Positions 6,754 to 15,655 of a stretch of DNA of 64,000 bases are shown here, piece by piece. How positions within the stretch are numbered: the stretch's first letter is position 1; every line of letters begins with the position of its first letter. The notes under the pieces were generated by a model, which did no database searches, was not told where the DNA came from, and worked only from the letters and a program-made list of their open reading frames with translations. The stretch comes from Halomicrobium katesii DSM 19301 (GTDB lineage: Archaea; Halobacteriota; Halobacteria; Halobacteriales; Haloarculaceae). A program made the translations under genes and the position numbers. The stretch is from assembly GCF_000379085.1 (NCBI RefSeq), contig NZ_KB905378.1:689760-753759 (forward strand), given 5' to 3'.

Positions 6754-8202
6754 TCAGAACACGTCGTCGGCGTCGAGTCGGTCGTCTCGGAGGGTCCCGC
6801 GGGCCGTGACCTCCTGACCGAGCTGGACGCGTTCGTCCGTCTCGACGCTCATCGTCTCTTCGCCGTCGTCGAGTACGACCGGGTCGCCGGTCTGGACGAC
6901 CGTCCCGGTGAACTCGATCGTCTCGCCGGTGGTCGCGTCTGCGTCGCCGGCAGTCTCGCTCGCGTCGTCGGTGTGCTCGTCGGCCCCGTCGTCGGCGAAG
7001 GCGTCCAGCCCGGCGGACTCGTTCCCGCCGTCGGCGCTTGCGGTCTGCTGGTCACCACCGCCACTCTCCGGAGCACTGGCGGCACCGTCGAGGACGACCA
7101 CTGTCGACTGCCAGCCCGCAGAGGCTTCCTTGTCGTCTTGCCACCCGTCGTCGATCTCCACGTCGGCGGCGAGGATCTCGTCGCCGGGTGCGATCTCCTT
7201 GTCCGCCTTGTCGCCCCAGAGCGCGACGCGGATGTCACCGGTCGCGTCCTGAATCCGGACGTTGCGAACCTGGCCCTCGCTGCCGTCGTCGCGATCGAAG
7301 GTTCGCTTCGGATCGGCCGAGCGAACGACGCCGGCAATGTCGACAGTCTCGCCGATCTCGACGCGTTCGATCGCGGCGGCGTCGGGCTCGAAGGCGACCT
7401 CCTCGTCGATCTCGTCGACGGCACCGTGGTCGCCGACGTGGAGTTCGAGACTCCCTTCGCGCTCGCGGACGTAGCCGTCGACGATCTCGACGGCCGTCCC
7501 CGGGTCGATCTCCTCGGCGCGGTCGGCCCGGTCGTCCCACAGGGTCACCCGGACCCGCCCGGTCTCGTCGCCGATCGTCAGGTTCGCGACCCGCCCTTCG
7601 CTGCCGTCGTCGCGGTCGAAGGTTCGAATCGAGTCGGTGTCGAGAACCACGCCGCACACGTCGACGTCGGACTGGCCCATGCTCAGGGCGTCGATGGTCG
7701 ACCCCCCGCCCGGCTCGACGTCGACAGTCGCGTCCGCGTCGGGTTCGGCCTTGTCGACCGATACTTCGAGCCCGTTGTACCCCTCCTGTGGCCGGCCGGC
7801 GACGCGTAACACGTCGCCAACGTCGAGTTGTCCCTCTGCGATGGACTCGGCTTCCTGGTCCCAGAACGCCAGTCGAACCGATCCCGTCTCGTCGGCCGCC
7901 TCGACGTTGATCACGCGGCCCTCGTCGGGTTCGTCCTCACCGTCGCCGTCTCGCTCGAAGGTGCGCAGATCGCCGACCGACATCACCTTCGCGATGAACT
8001 TCACCTCGTTCATCCCCGGCTCGATGTCGGCGACCGCGTTGACCTCGTTCTCGTTGAGTTCGTGTGCGAGCAACATCGCGGCGGTCTCCTCGTCTGCGAG
8101 CCCGCCCATCTGCTCGACCTTCTCCTCGACGGCCTCGCGGAACTCCTCTTCGGAGACCTCGTCCGTCTCGAGGTCCGCGTAGATGTCTCCTATCGCACCC
8201 AT
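6754..8202 (-). CDS. rpaC: RPA-like single-stranded DNA-binding protein (RpaC type)
   Basis: The 482-residue protein carries repeated OB folds. Each has the pattern RTFxRDDGSEGxVxNxxIxDxTGxxRVxLW, visible near residues 80-125, 185-235 and 285-330, with a fourth short OB-like unit at the C-terminus (IEFTGTVVQTGDPVVLDD). An acidic low-complexity linker (about 375-425) separates the last one. It coats ssDNA during replication and repair. Domain order and position beside hstA and a deacetylase match Haloferax RpaC (from memory). An N-terminal helical segment (EEEFREAVEEKVEQMGG) precedes the OB folds. Start ATG at 8202. Confidence 0.9.
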   Translation of the reverse strand: MGAIGDIYADLETDEVSEEEFREAVEEKVEQMGGLADEETAAMLLAHELNENEVNAVADIEPGMNEVKFIAKVMSVGDLRTFERDGDGEDEPDEGRVINVEAADETGSVRLAFWDQEAESIAEGQLDVGDVLRVAGRPQEGYNGLEVSVDKAEPDADATVDVEPGGGSTIDALSMGQSDVDVCGVVLDTDSIRTFDRDDGSEGRVANLTIGDETGRVRVTLWDDRADRAEEIDPGTAVEIVDGYVREREGSLELHVGDHGAVDEIDEEVAFEPDAAAIERVEIGETVDIAGVVRSADPKRTFDRDDGSEGQVRNVRIQDATGDIRVALWGDKADKEIAPGDEILAADVEIDDGWQDDKEASAGWQSTVVVLDGAASAPESGGGDQQTASADGGNESAGLDAFADDGADEHTDDASETAGDADATTGETIEFTGTVVQTGDPVVLDDGEETMSVETDERVQLGQEVTARGTLRDDRLDADDVF

Positions 8203-8349
8203 TGATCTATACGAGGCAAGGTTGGCCGCCGCTTAAGCGTTGTCGTTACGAGAACGCACCGCTCACGTCCGGTGGTTTCCGCCCCTCGGCTCGGTGGCAT
8301 AGGGGCGATGGGTCGCGTTCACGAATAAACGCACGGACCGCCGGCGGGG

Positions 8350-8820
8350 TCACGCCGTCGCCGTCGCAACCGTCTCCACACCCTCGTCGGTCTCGTGTGT
8401 GACCGTCACGCTCCCGGGCAGGCCATCCGAGAACGTCGCCGTGACCCGGTACTCAATCTCGGCGATACACTGGACGACCGGGCCGCTGTCGTCCCGCGGT
8501 TCGACACCGACGGCGACGGTCAGTTCGTCGGCGTCGGCGTCGTAGCTCGCAGCCGACAGGACCGCCGTCCAGCCGGGGTCCGGAGCCCAGATCGTCCCCG
8601 AAACGGCCACGTGCTCCGCGAACGACACCGTCGCGTCGCTGGTCGTCTGTCCACAGTCGTTGCGCTGTACCGCGATCGTCGCGTCGTCGAGTGTCGGAGT
8701 CATGGCTGTCTGAGTCGTCGTCCGCTGGGGAGGGCCGCCGCCGTCGCTGCCGGACACACAGCCCGCCAGTCCCGCCGTCACGAGCCCGCCGAGCCGGGCC
8801 AATATCGTTCTACGCTCCAC
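8350..8820 (-). CDS. Putative lipoprotein, secreted
   Basis: The 156-residue product starts at GTG with RRTILARLGGLVTAGLAGC, a twin-arginine-like signal followed by a lipobox (LAGC). It should therefore be exported and anchored by a lipid on the cysteine near residue 21. The mature part is a threonine-rich spacer followed by an all-beta domain (DDATIAVQRNDC to YRVTATFSDGLPGSVTVTH). Two cysteines in the mature domain could pair. I do not recognise the family. It stands alone, downstream of rpaC's promoter region and facing the same way. Confidence 0.75.
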   Translation of the reverse strand: MERRTILARLGGLVTAGLAGCVSGSDGGGPPQRTTTQTAMTPTLDDATIAVQRNDCGQTTSDATVSFAEHVAVSGTIWAPDPGWTAVLSAASYDADADELTVAVGVEPRDDSGPVVQCIAEIEYRVTATFSDGLPGSVTVTHETDEGVETVATATA

Positions 8821-9009
8821 GTTCCCCGCCAGAAGCGCTGAAAGTAATTAGCTTGTGGTCGTCAACTCGACGGGAACGGCCCCGCCGCGCGACAGTGGAG
8901 CGCTCCGAGTAGCGTCGGCGACGCCACGGCGGCGACACTCGTGGTATCGTCTCGCAGTGCCCGCTCGAACCGTAACCCCTTTACAACGCTCCCCCGTTCG
9001 TCGATATGA

Positions 9010-9082
9010 GTCCGGGTAGGGTAGTGGACTATCCTCTTGGCTTGCGGAGCCAGGGACCAGCGTTCAAATCGCTGTCCGGACG
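9010..9082 (+). tRNA. tRNA-Arg (GCG)
   Basis: The 73-nt cloverleaf has acceptor GTCCGGG paired with TCCGGAC (one G:U), discriminator G, anticodon stem TTGGC/GCCAG around loop TTGCGGA giving GCG, and T arm CAGCG-TTCAAAT-CGCTG. A run TTTTTCTTTC directly after the gene (9083-9092) is a likely terminator. Confidence 0.93.
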
Positions 9083-9092
9083 TTTTTCTTTC
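9083..9092 (+). terminator. T-rich terminator after tRNA-Arg
   Basis: A thymine run beginning right after the mature tRNA end is the usual archaeal intrinsic termination signal. Confidence 0.5.
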
Positions 9093-9179
9093 ACCACACT
9101 TCGAGTGACGACTGTCCGTCCGACGACGAGAGGCGACGGTCGATATCGCGTCGGGACGACGTGTGGGGCCGGCGACGGT

Positions 9180-9965
9180 CTACACACAGCCGGGGAACTC
9201 TTCGCCCCGGATGTGGACGGAGTCGACCCACGGCGGACGCTCCGCGGCCGATTTCGTGAACCGCGAACGGGCGTCCATGTACGACATGATGAGCGCGCGC
9301 CGCCACTGGTCGGTCGTGTTGGGCGCGGTGAAGTGAGGGACCAGACAGTGAGCGAACAGCGCGTCGCCCGGTTCCATCGGGACGGGGACGGCGTCGGCCC
9401 GGTCCACGTCGCCCTCGGCGATGACGATGTCGGTGTCGTAGTCGGCGGCCTCGTGGCCAAGCAGCCCGTCCGTGTGTGCGCCCGGAACGACGTTCATACA
9501 GCCGTTCTCGGTCGTCGCCTCGTCAAGCGCGATCCAGACGGTGACGTGGTCCATCGGCTGGATCGGGTAGTACGCGGCGTCCTGGTGGAACCCCTTCTCG
9601 CTCCCGACCGCGGGGGGTTTGAACATCGCGGCGCTGCGCAGGAGCTTCAGGTTCGGCCCGAGCAGTTCGGCGGCCGTGTCGACGATCGTGTCGTCGTCGG
9701 CGACCGATCGGAACACGTCGTCGGTCTCGACCATCCCCAGTCCCTCGAACTTCCGCACCGCGTCGCCCGATTCCTCGACATCGACCTCGCCGCGTTCGAC
9801 GGCCGGCTCGATCTGTGACTTGAACCCCTCGACTGTGCGGTCGCCGTGAGTGTACGCTCGCAGGCGTCGCTTCACGCGGTCGACCATCTCGGCGTCGAGG
9901 GCGTCCTCGACGACGACGTAGCCGTCTCGCTGGTACTGTTCGAACTGCGTGTCGGTGAGTGTCAC
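9180..9965 (-). CDS. Phytanoyl-CoA dioxygenase family Fe(II)/2-oxoglutarate oxygenase
   Basis: The 261-residue protein has the PhyH fold. It begins with the typical helix (LTDTQFEQYQRDGYVVVEDAL), then GFHQDAAYYPIQPMDHVTVWIALDEATTENGCMNV split by the usual loops. The iron ligands are the H and D of FHQD (about residues 128-130) and a distal histidine in LVPHFTAPN. The downstream arginine in WRRALIMSY should bind 2-oxoglutarate. Substrate is unknown: the family hydroxylates lipids, ectoine and other small molecules. The gene is monocistronic and divergent from a DUF309 gene. Confidence 0.88.
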   Translation of the reverse strand: MTLTDTQFEQYQRDGYVVVEDALDAEMVDRVKRRLRAYTHGDRTVEGFKSQIEPAVERGEVDVEESGDAVRKFEGLGMVETDDVFRSVADDDTIVDTAAELLGPNLKLLRSAAMFKPPAVGSEKGFHQDAAYYPIQPMDHVTVWIALDEATTENGCMNVVPGAHTDGLLGHEAADYDTDIVIAEGDVDRADAVPVPMEPGDALFAHCLVPHFTAPNTTDQWRRALIMSYMDARSRFTKSAAERPPWVDSVHIRGEEFPGCV

Positions 9966-10075
9966 GACCGCAACTGAGTGGTACCAGTGCCTAATTCTTG
10001 TGATCCGGCGACCGGCGGAATGTTGATCGAGGAGGAGTCCCCAGGCGTTTTGCCCGCCGGGACCGAAGCCCGTGC

Positions 10076-10684
10076 ATGCGCGATCACCTCCGGGCGGGCG
10101 TCGCGATCTACAACGAGGGCCGGTACCACGCGGCCCACGACGCCTGGGAAGACCGCTGGCTCGACCTGTCTCAGGGGACCGACGACGAGCGGCTGCTCCA
10201 CGGGCTGATCCAGTTCACCGCGGTCGTCCACCACCTCGACGACGGGAACCACTCCGGGGCCACGGGGCTGGCCGAAAGCGCGGCGGCGTATCTCGCCGAC
10301 CTGCCGGCGGCGTACCGCGGCGTCGAGCTGGACGCCGTCCGGTCGTTCCTCGGTCGCGTCGCGACGGCCTCGCGGAAACTGACGCCGGACGACGCGCCGC
10401 CGCTGGTCTACGAGGGCCGGCGGTTGACCTACGACGATCTCGGCTTCGAGGCGACGGCCGTCGCCGCGAGAGTGCTGGCCGAGGGCGACGACGAGCACGC
10501 CGTCGACGCCGGCATCGAGTATGCCCGCGAGGAGGTCTCCGCCGACGAGAGCGGCACCTACACCGGACTGGTCTTCGCGTTCGTGCGCGAGCGCGACCGC
10601 CGGCCGATCGTCGCGACCAGACTCGGCGAGCACGTCCAACGGCGCGAACACCGGGAATCGGACGTGAACGGACTGTTCGAGTGA
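10076..10684 (+). CDS. DUF309 family protein
   Basis: The 202-residue protein opens with the DUF309 signature: a helical pair GVAIYNEGRYHAAHDAWEDRW followed by DERLLHGLIQFTAVVHHLDDGN. The conserved histidines and the acidic residues of HxAHDAWEDRW suggest a metal or phosphate site, but no activity is known to me for the family. The C-terminal third (YEGRRLTYDDLGFEATAVAARVL) is helical and less conserved. An ATG at 10076 directly follows a short leader. The neighbours give no functional hint. Confidence 0.85.
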   Translation: MRDHLRAGVAIYNEGRYHAAHDAWEDRWLDLSQGTDDERLLHGLIQFTAVVHHLDDGNHSGATGLAESAAAYLADLPAAYRGVELDAVRSFLGRVATASRKLTPDDAPPLVYEGRRLTYDDLGFEATAVAARVLAEGDDEHAVDAGIEYAREEVSADESGTYTGLVFAFVRERDRRPIVATRLGEHVQRREHRESDVNGLFE

Positions 10685-10856
10685 GACCGCCGACTGGAAG
10701 TCCGTGCGGAACTTCGCGGCCCCGTAGTCGCGAATGTCTCGAAACAGTGACAGCCGGCAGTATGAGACGGGGCACTGTCGCCGCGCTCCCGGTCGACCGC
10801 ACACGCTCGTCTCCTTCGGGAAGATTCTTGTAGACCACCGGTGTAATCGAGACGCT

Positions 10857-11102
10857 ATGTCAGTGCTATCGACAGCAGACGAGGGGAAGTTCCTGATGGA
10901 CAACGAAGCCGAGCAGATCGGCGTCGTCACCGAAGTCGACCCCGACGAGCAGGTGGCCTACGTCGAACCGGAGCCCGGCATCGCCGAGAGCGTGATCCAG
11001 GGCTTTGGCTTCGGCGACGCCGACGAAGACGACATCGAGGTACCCGCCGACTCCGTCGAGACGGTCACCGACACGGAGCTCCGGGTCGCGACCGATCTGT
11101 GA
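10857..11102 (+). CDS. PRC-barrel-like small protein
   Basis: The 81-residue product is an all-beta chain with the pattern EAEQIGVVTEVDPDEQVAYVEPEPG ... IEVPADSVETVTDTELRV, the strand order of a PRC-barrel. Haloarchaeal relatives of this size are common and act as adaptor or RNA-related barrels, but their roles are not known. The ATG at 10857 is preferred over an upstream in-frame start at 10734, because the extra residues are arginine-rich and out of character with halophilic coding sequence. Confidence 0.75.
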   Translation: MSVLSTADEGKFLMDNEAEQIGVVTEVDPDEQVAYVEPEPGIAESVIQGFGFGDADEDDIEVPADSVETVTDTELRVATDL

Positions 11103-11279
11103 AGCGGCCCCGCTGGGCGGGCGTTCGCCGCGAGCGCGTCGGTGGCGATAGCCACCGGCTTCGTCTCGGTCGTTCGCTGCACAGAGAGCGGTCGGCAGCG
11201 GTGCCACCGAGTGGCTACGCGGCACGCAGCTGGCCGAGAAACCGTCAGACATAGATGACAAGACGAGTATGAGTTGGCT

Positions 11280-12512
11280 ATGATCGGGCCAGTTTCGGGC
11301 CAGCTCGTTCTCGCGACCTTGCTGTGGGCCGCCCTTGGCGTGTACGGCTTCTCATCGCTGTGGTGGCTCGTCGAGACGGGCGTGCTGTCCCGGGGGTGGG
11401 CGTCGGCCGACGAGACCGCGTGGGGACTGGACGACGTGCAGGTCCGGGTGCTCACGATCGACGCCGCTCCGGTCGTCCAGCAGACGGTGGCCGCGATACC
11501 GGACGCGGTCGCGGACGTGCGCGTCATCGCCGAGGGCGACATCGAGATCGACGGCGCGACGGTCCACGTCGTCCCGGACGAATTCACCTGCACGGCGACG
11601 AACAAGGGCCGCGCCGTCGAGTGGGCGCGGCGCAACGTCGAGTGCGACGCGGAGTACGTCCTCTACCTCGACGAAGACACGATCGTGACGGAGCTGGCCG
11701 GGCTCCCGGACGCCGATTTCGTGCAGTTCACCGAGAAACCGATCTACACCGGCTCGCGGCTGACGTATCTGTGTGAGGTCTTCCGAACGGGCTATCAGTT
11801 CGAACAGTTCGGCTTTCACCGGCTGACCTACCCGCTGTACGCCTGGGGCGGCGGCTTCGCACTCCGCCACGAGATCGAACAGGAACTCGGCTGGGACGTG
11901 GCCACGATCACCGAAGACACGAACCTGATCTGGCGCGCTGCCGACCGGTACGACCTCGAGTATCGACTCGTCGACGCGCGCTTTCGAAACCAGGCCCCGC
12001 CCTCAGTCACGTCGATGCTCAAGCAGCGTCGGCGCTGGATGTCCGGCACAGTCGGCGACGACCACCTCTTGCCGGCGTCGTACCGGCCGCTGTATCTGAC
12101 GCGCGTCGTCGCGTGGGCCTTCTCGCCGTTCGTGCCGCTGTTGGTGGTCGCCTCCTACCTCTTGCCGGGCAGCGCGCCCGGCATCGAACTGTACGGTCTC
12201 CTCTCGACGGCGCTGCTGGGTATCCTGTTCGTGTACATGCTGCTCGGCGTCGTCGCCTATCGGAAACATCCCGTGCTCTGGCCCGTCTTCCTGGTCCTGA
12301 CACCGCTGGCCGTCGTGCTTCACGCGGCCGGCGCGATGTGGGGAGTGGTCCGCCCGGTCGAGGAGTTCGAGGTGACCGAGAAGGTGCCCCCCCAGACTAT
12401 CGAAGAAGTGAACCAGACGCTGGACGCAGGGGATCTGCAGCGCCACGACGGGACCGACCGCTTGCTCCGAGAGTCCAGTAGCGAGTTCGAGACGAACGTG
12501 TTCGACGATTGA
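11280..12512 (+). CDS. Family 2 glycosyltransferase, membrane-bound
   Basis: The 410-residue enzyme has an N-terminal membrane helix (LVLATLLWAALGVYGFSSLWW), a cytoplasmic GT-A domain and three C-terminal helices (about residues 265-350). The catalytic set is that of processive-type GT2 enzymes. YLDEDTIV near residue 123 supplies the DxD metal site, ITEDTNLIWRA the ED base, and KQRRRWMSG the Q/RxxRW motif. It probably transfers a sugar from an NDP-donor to a lipid or polysaccharide at the membrane. ATG at 11280 is used; a TTG six bases upstream is in frame. No other polysaccharide genes lie nearby. Confidence 0.88.
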   Translation: MIGPVSGQLVLATLLWAALGVYGFSSLWWLVETGVLSRGWASADETAWGLDDVQVRVLTIDAAPVVQQTVAAIPDAVADVRVIAEGDIEIDGATVHVVPDEFTCTATNKGRAVEWARRNVECDAEYVLYLDEDTIVTELAGLPDADFVQFTEKPIYTGSRLTYLCEVFRTGYQFEQFGFHRLTYPLYAWGGGFALRHEIEQELGWDVATITEDTNLIWRAADRYDLEYRLVDARFRNQAPPSVTSMLKQRRRWMSGTVGDDHLLPASYRPLYLTRVVAWAFSPFVPLLVVASYLLPGSAPGIELYGLLSTALLGILFVYMLLGVVAYRKHPVLWPVFLVLTPLAVVLHAAGAMWGVVRPVEEFEVTEKVPPQTIEEVNQTLDAGDLQRHDGTDRLLRESSSEFETNVFDD

Positions 12513-12578
12513 GAACGCAGTGTCGTCGACCCGCCGGCCCCACCGTGTCACCGTCGACCCGAACCGCGTCGCCGGCCG

Positions 12579-12783
12579 TCAGCCGTCAGTTTCGACGCGC
12601 TCCTCGCCGTCGAAGTGCGCCGAGTTGTCCTGGGGTTCGTAGCCGAGCACCTCTGTGGCCCGCTCCAGCGAGTAGTACTTGCGATCGTTGTCGGAGACAC
12701 CGACAGGCTCGCTACGCTCGCCTGTCGAGCCCTCGCTCGCTTCGCTCGCGAGGATGCCGTAGACGATCTCGAAGTCCGTTCCC
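12579..12783 (-). pseudogene. Partial duplicate of the azf 3' end, interrupted by palindromic insert
   Basis: From about 12592 to 12777 the minus strand repeats the last 55-60 codons of the upstream azf gene almost base for base: FEIVYGI, then SDNDRKYYSLERATEVLGY and the closing EPQDNSAHFDGEER. The copy is split after GI by roughly 56 bp (12698-12753) built from two short hairpins (CGAGCGAAGCGAG type). It lacks the first 200 codons and has no start of its own. It could only be expressed by read-through past the azf stop at 12800. Confidence 0.85.
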
Positions 12784-12799
12784 GGAGAATATGGCGGAA

Positions 12800-13567
12800 T
12801 TACTCCGTCTCGACGACCCGCTCCTCGCCGTCGAAGTGCGCCGAGTTGTCCTGGGGTTCGTAGCCGAGCACCTCTGTGGCCCGCTCCAGGGAGTAGTACT
12901 TGCGATCGTTGTCGGAGATGCCGTAGACGATTTCGAAGTCGTAGTCGGCGAGGAGGGCTCGCTCGTGGATGTGAGCGCAGTCGCGGTAGGAGAGCCACAT
13001 CGCCTGGCCGCGCTCGTAGTCGATCGGCGGATGGCCCTTCGTGAGGTTGCCGATGCGGACGTTGCACACGTCGATCCCGTACTCGTCGTGGTAGTACCGG
13101 CCGATGATCTCCCCGGTGGCCTTCGAGACGCCGTAGAGGTTCCCCGGGCGGGGGAACTCGGAGCCGTCGAGTCGGAAGTCGTCGTGGGTGCGGTACAGGT
13201 CGGGAGCGCGCTCGTCCTCGTAGGCACCGACGGCGTGGTTCGAGGAGGCGTAGACGAACCGCTCGACCCCCTCGTCGACGGCCGCCTCGTACATCTTCTG
13301 GGTGCCGTCGATGTTGTTCGCCAGGACGGAGTTCCACGGCGCGTCGGGTCGCGGGTCCCCCGCCAGGTGGATGATCGCGCCGACGCCCTCGACGGCGGCC
13401 CGAACGTCCTCGTCGTCGGACACGTCGCCGACGACGTAGTCGTGGTCGGGCTCCTCGACCGGCGGACTGTGGAACATGAGCTTCCACTCGTAGTCGTCTT
13501 CGAGCCCACCGAGGATGGCCTCCCCAACCGCACCGCCAGCGCCCGTGAGCAGAACAGGCTCGTTCAT
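12800..13567 (-). CDS. azf: NAD-dependent glucose-6-phosphate dehydrogenase (Azf type)
   Basis: The 255-residue protein is a short-chain SDR with the NAD-binding motif LLTGAGGAVGEAIL at residues 6-19, IIHLAGDPRP in the middle and active-site tyrosine in NLYGVSKATGE. It aligns, from memory, along its whole length with Haloferax Azf, including the block LTKGHPPIDYERGQAMWLSYRDC and the closing DFEIVYGISDNDRKYYS. Azf oxidises glucose-6-phosphate with NAD at the head of the haloarchaeal oxidative pentose phosphate pathway. Uronate dehydrogenase is the close alternative. The gene's 3' end is tandemly duplicated just downstream. Confidence 0.85.
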   Translation of the reverse strand: MNEPVLLTGAGGAVGEAILGGLEDDYEWKLMFHSPPVEEPDHDYVVGDVSDDEDVRAAVEGVGAIIHLAGDPRPDAPWNSVLANNIDGTQKMYEAAVDEGVERFVYASSNHAVGAYEDERAPDLYRTHDDFRLDGSEFPRPGNLYGVSKATGEIIGRYYHDEYGIDVCNVRIGNLTKGHPPIDYERGQAMWLSYRDCAHIHERALLADYDFEIVYGISDNDRKYYSLERATEVLGYEPQDNSAHFDGEERVVETE

Positions 13568-13657
13568 TCAAGTAGATGCTACGGCGGGGGCGATACGTAC
13601 CTTGCGGTTTCGGTGCCCTCTCGACAGTCTTTCGTCAGGTCGCCCCCACCGACGGGT

Positions 13658-14011
13658 ATGGACCCGACAGATCCACAGGTCGCGTGCTTCGAGGCGGGCG
13701 TGAAGTTCGGCTCGCTGTACCACCAGTTCGCGGGGACGCCGATCAGTCCCGACAGCGCCGACTCGCTGGCGGCGGCGATGACCGAAGCCATCGAGAACCA
13801 GCCCCACTGCGAGGACGTGACCGTCGAGATCCGCGAGGACGCGCTGCGCGCCGAAATCGAGGACCAGTCCGCCGACTACACCGAGTTCACCGGTCGCTTC
13901 GCCGAGGTCGAGATGACGGTCGACTACGAGGGCGTCGCCGTCGAGACGAGCATGCGGATGGACGGCGACTATCCGCTGATGGCGGTCGACGACGTGGACG
14001 CCCCCGAGTAG
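13658..14011 (+). CDS. Archaeal dihydroneopterin aldolase (MptD-type)
   Basis: The 117-residue protein begins DPTDPQVACFEAGVKFGSLYHQF, the signature of the small archaeal aldolase family (PF04038) that converts dihydroneopterin to 6-hydroxymethyl-dihydropterin plus glycolaldehyde in tetrahydromethanopterin or folate biosynthesis. The glutamate and tyrosine of ACFEAG and SLYHQF are probable catalytic residues. The C-terminal half is an acidic beta sheet (FAEVEMTVDYEGVAVETSM). ATG at 13658 is well placed; the long open frame upstream is antisense to azf and is not coding. Confidence 0.85.
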   Translation: MDPTDPQVACFEAGVKFGSLYHQFAGTPISPDSADSLAAAMTEAIENQPHCEDVTVEIREDALRAEIEDQSADYTEFTGRFAEVEMTVDYEGVAVETSMRMDGDYPLMAVDDVDAPE

Positions 14012-14072
14012 CGTCCGCGAGGTGTGTTCGGAAAGCGATAATTTTAGTGCCGTCGTCGCTGTAGCGCCGTAC

Positions 14073-15083
14073 ATGGGATACGCTGCCCTGGATGCTATCG
14101 ACGACGCAATCGACGCCACGAAGGGATTCCTCCTCCCCTTCGACCGCGGAACGTGGCTTCGTCTCGCAGTGATCATGTTCTTCGTCACCGGCGGCGGTGG
14201 CGTCCTGAACAACGCTGGCAACGCAGGACAGTTCGCTGGCAACGGTGACCCCGGTACCGCGCCGGGTGCCGGAGCCGGGACCGTGATGCCCGACATCGCG
14301 TTCGGTGCAGTCGCGATCGCCGTCGTCGGGTTTGCCGTCCTGTTTGCCCTCCTGCTGCTGTTTGCCTCGCCGATCATGGAGTTCGTCTTCGTCGAGTCGC
14401 TGTTCGAGCGCGAGGTCCACGTCCGACGGTACTTCTCGCGCAACGTCGGCAACGGCCTCAGACTGCTGGGCTTTCAGATCGCGGTCGTCCTCGCCGCGGG
14501 GGTGTTCGTGGTCGGACTGTTCCTGGTGGGACTGCTGGTCGCCGGCGGCCTCGACAACATCGCGGCGTCGCTGGGCCTGCTCGTGCTGGCGTTCCCGTTG
14601 ACCGTGCTCCTGGTGATCGCCATCGGGATCGTCAACGGGTTCACGACCGTGTTCGTCGTCCCGATCATGCTGGCAGAGGACCGCGGCCTGCTCTCTGCGT
14701 GGCGTCGGCTGTGGTCGTCGATCACCAGTCACCTCGCGGAGTACCTCGTTTACCTCGTCGTCAGCGTGTTGCTGGGGATCGGCGTCGGGATCGTCGGCAG
14801 CATCGTCATGCTGTTCGCGCTCGCGCTCGCGGCGATTCCGTTCGGGCTCGTCGCCTTCGGCGTCTACACGTTCGCCGCGTTCAGTACGGCCGCGATCGCG
14901 GTCTACGCCGTGCTGGGACTGGGCTTCCTCGTGGTGGCCCTGCTCGTTGGCGGACTCGTACAGGCCCCCCTCCAGTCGTTCCTGCGCTACTACGCGATGC
15001 TGGTGCTTGGCGGGATCGACGCCGACCTCGACCCGATCCCGGAGATTCGCGAGGGGCTGCGAGCCGACGACGCGATGCAATAG
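14073..15083 (+). CDS. Polytopic membrane protein, haloarchaeal DUF7544-like
   Basis: The 336-residue protein starts with an amphipathic segment (YAALDAIDDAIDATKGFLLPFDRG) and then has about six membrane helices separated by short loops. One loop is glycine-rich (GGGGVLNNAGNAGQFAGN). The middle holds a conserved-looking charged turn (IMEFVFVESLFEREVHVRRYF). The architecture resembles the haloarchaeal DUF7544 family as I recall it; no transport motif is visible. It follows the aldolase gene by about 60 bp and may be co-transcribed. Function unknown. Confidence 0.7.
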   Translation: MGYAALDAIDDAIDATKGFLLPFDRGTWLRLAVIMFFVTGGGGVLNNAGNAGQFAGNGDPGTAPGAGAGTVMPDIAFGAVAIAVVGFAVLFALLLLFASPIMEFVFVESLFEREVHVRRYFSRNVGNGLRLLGFQIAVVLAAGVFVVGLFLVGLLVAGGLDNIAASLGLLVLAFPLTVLLVIAIGIVNGFTTVFVVPIMLAEDRGLLSAWRRLWSSITSHLAEYLVYLVVSVLLGIGVGIVGSIVMLFALALAAIPFGLVAFGVYTFAAFSTAAIAVYAVLGLGFLVVALLVGGLVQAPLQSFLRYYAMLVLGGIDADLDPIPEIREGLRADDAMQ

Positions 15084-15181
15084 CGCCTTTCGGTTTCGCC
15101 GCTCACGGTCGGCCGCGCGCTTGCGGTTACACTTTCACTTTCAGGCGGGCTTTTAATTCCCCGCCGTGTGAACGTGTGGCT

Positions 15182-15655
15182 ATGAGCCAATCGACGCTCG
15201 ACGACGACGAACTGTTCGGCGAGGCCGCCTCCGAGATGCGCGAGGACGTCGAGGCCTCGCTCGACGAAGCGCGCGCGGTCCTCCCGGTGGCCGACGACAT
15301 CTGGAACGTCGAGGCCGACAACACGCTGGGCGTGCTCAACGCGCTGAAGGGCGCGCTCGACGTGGACGACGCCGAGGAACACCTCCGGGACGCCAAGAAG
15401 TGGTACACGATGGGCGAGCGCGCCGACGCCTTCGAGGACGCCGATGACCTCGAAGCGGACATCGCCGCGCTCGAAACGCTGCTCGAAGACGTGGAGACGG
15501 CCCGCGAGCAGGTGGGCGAGCTGACTAGTACCGTCCCACAGCTCCGGGGCACCCTCGAAGAGTTCGCCGCCGAAGACGCAGACGAGGAGACCGACGACGA
15601 CGCGGACGCCGACGCGGACGCCGACGACGACCCGGAGGCCGAAGCGGAGGCCTAG
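15182..15655 (+). CDS. DUF5790 family protein
   Basis: The 157-residue acidic protein opens with STLDDDELFGEAASEMREDV and continues as helices (ADDIWNVEADNTLGVLNALK), matching the haloarchaeal DUF5790 family. A predicted coiled coil covers about residues 85-125 (ADIAALETLLEDVETAREQV). The tail is a run of alternating aspartate and alanine. Function is unknown; such proteins are probably soluble scaffolds. Its stop overlaps the stop of the convergent creatininase-family gene by four bases. Confidence 0.82.
   Translation: MSQSTLDDDELFGEAASEMREDVEASLDEARAVLPVADDIWNVEADNTLGVLNALKGALDVDDAEEHLRDAKKWYTMGERADAFEDADDLEADIAALETLLEDVETAREQVGELTSTVPQLRGTLEEFAAEDADEETDDDADADADADDDPEAEAEA

Noticed and set aside
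12509..13657. N-terminal extension of the dihydroneopterin aldolase gene
   Set aside because: The frame is open but antisense to azf. The family starts with the DPTDPQVACFEAG block shortly after the ATG at 13658.
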